From NCBI RefSeq assembly GCF_001280015.1, contig NZ_LGDV01000272.1, positions 1 through 6,304 on the forward strand: DNA of 6,304 bases, read 5' to 3'. Origin of the DNA: Streptomyces sp. MMG1121. GTDB taxonomy: Bacteria > Actinomycetota > Actinomycetes > Streptomycetales > Streptomycetaceae. Made by a program: the position numbers and the translations under genes. The notes under the pieces were generated by a model. That model had not been told where the DNA came from and did no database searches. It saw nothing but the letters and a program-made list of their open reading frames with translations. Shown one piece after another: positions 4,502 through 6,304 of this stretch. Positions within the stretch are counted from its first letter, which is position 1, and every line of letters starts with the position of its first letter.

Positions 4502-6304
4502 ATGGCGTCGCACGTACCGTCACAAACCCATGCCGAGCTGCTCTTCCGGGGCGGTAGGACCTTCACCGCCGACGGCGGTGCGCAGCCCGTCGAGACAGCC
4601 GTGGCCATCCGCGCCGGGCGGATCACCGCCGTCGCGCCCGAGGCCGAACTGCGCCCGCTGGTCGGCCCCGGCACCGAGGTCATCGACCTCGACGGCGGGC
4701 TGCTCGCCCCCGCCTTCCAGGACGCCCACGTCCACCCCGCCGTCGCCGGAGTGCAGATGCTCCGCTGCGACCTCTCCGCCCACCGGAGCGCCGACGCCTG
4801 CCTCGCCGCCATCGCCGCCTACGCCGAGGCCGTGCCGGAGGCCGAATGGATCCTCGGCGGCGGCTGGTCCATGGACGTCTTCCCGGACGGTATCCCCACC
4901 CGCCACCAACTCGACGCCGTCGTCCCCGACCGTCCGGTGCTGCTCACCAACCGCGACGGCCACGGCGCCTGGGTCAACTCCCGCGCCCTGCAGATCGCGG
5001 GCCTCGACCGGCACACCGCCGACCCCGCCGACGGCCGGATCGAGCGCGAGCCGGACGGCGCGCCCATCGGCGTCCTCCAAGAGGGCGCGATGGAACTGGT
5101 CGCCCGCTTGGTGCCGGTCGCCACCCCCGAGCAGGCCCGCGCCGGCCTGCTCGCCGCCCAAGAACACCTCTTCTCGCTCGGCATCACCGCCTGGCAGGAC
5201 GCCATGATCGGCGCCTTCCCCGGCAATCCCGACAACTTCTCGGTCTACGTCGACGCCGCCGGCGACGGTTCGCTCCGAGCCCGCGTCGTCGGCGCGCTCT
5301 GGTGGGACCGCGAGCGCGGTGTCGAGCAGATCCCCGAGCTGGTCGAGCGACGCCTGCGCGGCCGGGTCGGCCGCTTCCGCGCCACCACCGTCAAGATCAT
5401 GCAGGACGGCATCGCGGAGAACTTCACCGCCGGCATGCTGGAGCCCTACCTCGACGCCTGCGGCTGCGCCACCGGCAACCGGGGCCTCACCTTCATCGAT
5501 ACCGAGGTGCTGCGCGAAGGCGTCACCCGCCTTGACGCACTCGGTTTCCAGCTCCACTTCCACGCGCTCGGCGACCGCGCCGTCCGCGAGGTCCTCGACG
5601 CCCTGCAATCCGCCCGCGCCGCCAACGGCCCAGGCGACAACCGGCACCACCTGGCCCACCTCCAGGTGGTCCACCCCGACGACCTCGGGCGTTTCGCCGA
5701 GGTCGGCGCCGCCGCCAATATCCAGGCCCTGTGGGCGGCCCACGAACCGCAGATGGACGAGCTGACCATCCCCTACCTCGGCCCCGAACGCGCCGCGCTG
5801 CAGTACCCCTTCGGGGACCTGGCCCGCGCCGGGGCCCGCCTCGTCGCCGGCAGTGACTGGGGCGTCAGCAGCCCCGACCCGCTGTGGGGCATCCATGCCG
5901 CGGTCAACCGCGCCGTGCCGGTCCAGGCTCCCAACGCCGCCGCGGACCGCCGCCCGCGCCGCCCCTTCTACCCCGAGCAGGCGCTCACCCTCGCCCAGGC
6001 CTTCACCGCCTACACCGCGGGCAGCGCCTGGGCCAACCACCTCGACCAGGAGACCGGCACCGTCGAGCCCGGCAAGGCCGCCGACCTGGTCGTCCTCGAC
6101 CGCGACCCCTTCGCCGGGCCGCCCGAGGAGATCGGCGACACCACGGTTCGCATGACCTTCCTCGACGGCAGCCCCGTCTATGCCGCCACCCGCTGCCCCC
6201 CGATTCCCGCCCTCCCCCTCGCCCACTCCCCCCCCCTCCCCGCATGCCCGCTCAGCCCGCCGCTCGAAGGCCCCCATGCCCACCCTCAGGACCGCCAGCA
6301 GAGC
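4502..6304 (+). CDS. Amidohydrolase family 3, YtcJ / N-substituted formamide deformylase-like (3' end outside window)
   Basis: This is a metal-dependent hydrolase of the amidohydrolase superfamily (family 3, PF07969-like). The family includes YtcJ proteins and NfdA, which cleaves N-substituted formamides to an amine plus formate. Visible metal-site elements are DAHVHP (74-79, ligands H76 and H78), K298 in VKIMQDG (probable carboxylated lysine), HFHALGD (H352/H354), H386 in HLAHLQVVHPDD, and D452 in GSDWGVSSPDP. The C-terminal strand segment GKAADLVVLD and the closing DGSPVY (555-560) are where such proteins normally end. The frame nevertheless continues as a Pro-rich tail to residue 601 at the window edge without a stop. 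No signal peptide or membrane segment is evident, so I expect it to be cytoplasmic. Codon use is strongly GC-ending through the conserved part. The gene diverges from tetR behind a strong ribosome site and an operator-overlapped promoter, so induction by the TetR ligand is likely. The exact amide substrate is not determinable. Confidence 0.92.
   Translation, partial: MASHVPSQTHAELLFRGGRTFTADGGAQPVETAVAIRAGRITAVAPEAELRPLVGPGTEVIDLDGGLLAPAFQDAHVHPAVAGVQMLRCDLSAHRSADACLAAIAAYAEAVPEAEWILGGGWSMDVFPDGIPTRHQLDAVVPDRPVLLTNRDGHGAWVNSRALQIAGLDRHTADPADGRIEREPDGAPIGVLQEGAMELVARLVPVATPEQARAGLLAAQEHLFSLGITAWQDAMIGAFPGNPDNFSVYVDAAGDGSLRARVVGALWWDRERGVEQIPELVERRLRGRVGRFRATTVKIMQDGIAENFTAGMLEPYLDACGCATGNRGLTFIDTEVLREGVTRLDALGFQLHFHALGDRAVREVLDALQSARAANGPGDNRHHLAHLQVVHPDDLGRFAEVGAAANIQALWAAHEPQMDELTIPYLGPERAALQYPFGDLARAGARLVAGSDWGVSSPDPLWGIHAAVNRAVPVQAPNAAADRRPRRPFYPEQALTLAQAFTAYTAGSAWANHLDQETGTVEPGKAADLVVLDRDPFAGPPEEIGDTTVRMTFLDGSPVYAATRCPPIPALPLAHSPPLPACPLSPPLEGPHAHPQDRQQS

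Noticed and set aside
3792..5207. 471-codon plus-strand frame
   Set aside because: It runs antisense through tetR, across the divergent promoter, and out of frame into the amidohydrolase. It has no motif and no ribosome site.
4520..6283. 587-codon minus-strand frame opposite the amidohydrolase
   Set aside because: It is Gly/Ala/Val/Glu-rich antisense of a gene with intact metal-binding motifs, a strong ribosome site and a promoter; it is a composition shadow.

Overview
The window is very GC-rich. Its genes have third codon positions that are almost all G or C, strong GGAGG-type ribosome sites, a TetR regulator in a divergent arrangement, and an apparent Tat-exported oxidase. This points to a Streptomyces or Kitasatospora-like actinomycete chromosome; that is an inference from composition and gene types, not from a marker gene. 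No rRNA, tRNA, CRISPR array, insertion sequence or prophage gene was seen.

Layout from left to right: positions 1-353 hold no gene I can support. Two minus-strand genes follow as a probable pair: a small unrecognised protein (start 1822) whose stop overlaps the start of a membrane-anchored alpha/beta-hydrolase of the esterase D/antigen 85 type (1460 to 354). Next, after a 90-base gap with a small hairpin, comes a minus-strand FAD-dependent amine oxidase (3580 to 1913) with a twin-arginine signal. Upstream of it on the same strand is a TetR-family repressor (4394 to 3660). Diverging from the repressor is a plus-strand metal-dependent amidohydrolase of the YtcJ / N-substituted formamide deformylase type (from 4502), still open at the right edge.

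The most notable feature is regulatory. A 27-base near-palindrome occurs twice, once in the tetR/amidohydrolase intergenic region and once between tetR and the amine oxidase. Read toward their target genes, the two copies are identical at 26 of 27 bases. Each carries a TTGACA -35 element at its centre, followed by the same TTCACTCC -10-like block. The TetR protein therefore probably represses both enzymes through matched promoter-operator modules, and may repress itself through the second copy.

A working model is that the amidohydrolase cleaves an N-acyl or N-formyl amine and the oxidase deaminates amines of related structure, both induced by the TetR ligand. The substrate is unknown. The oxidase appears exported and the hydrolase appears cytoplasmic, which complicates a simple two-step pathway.
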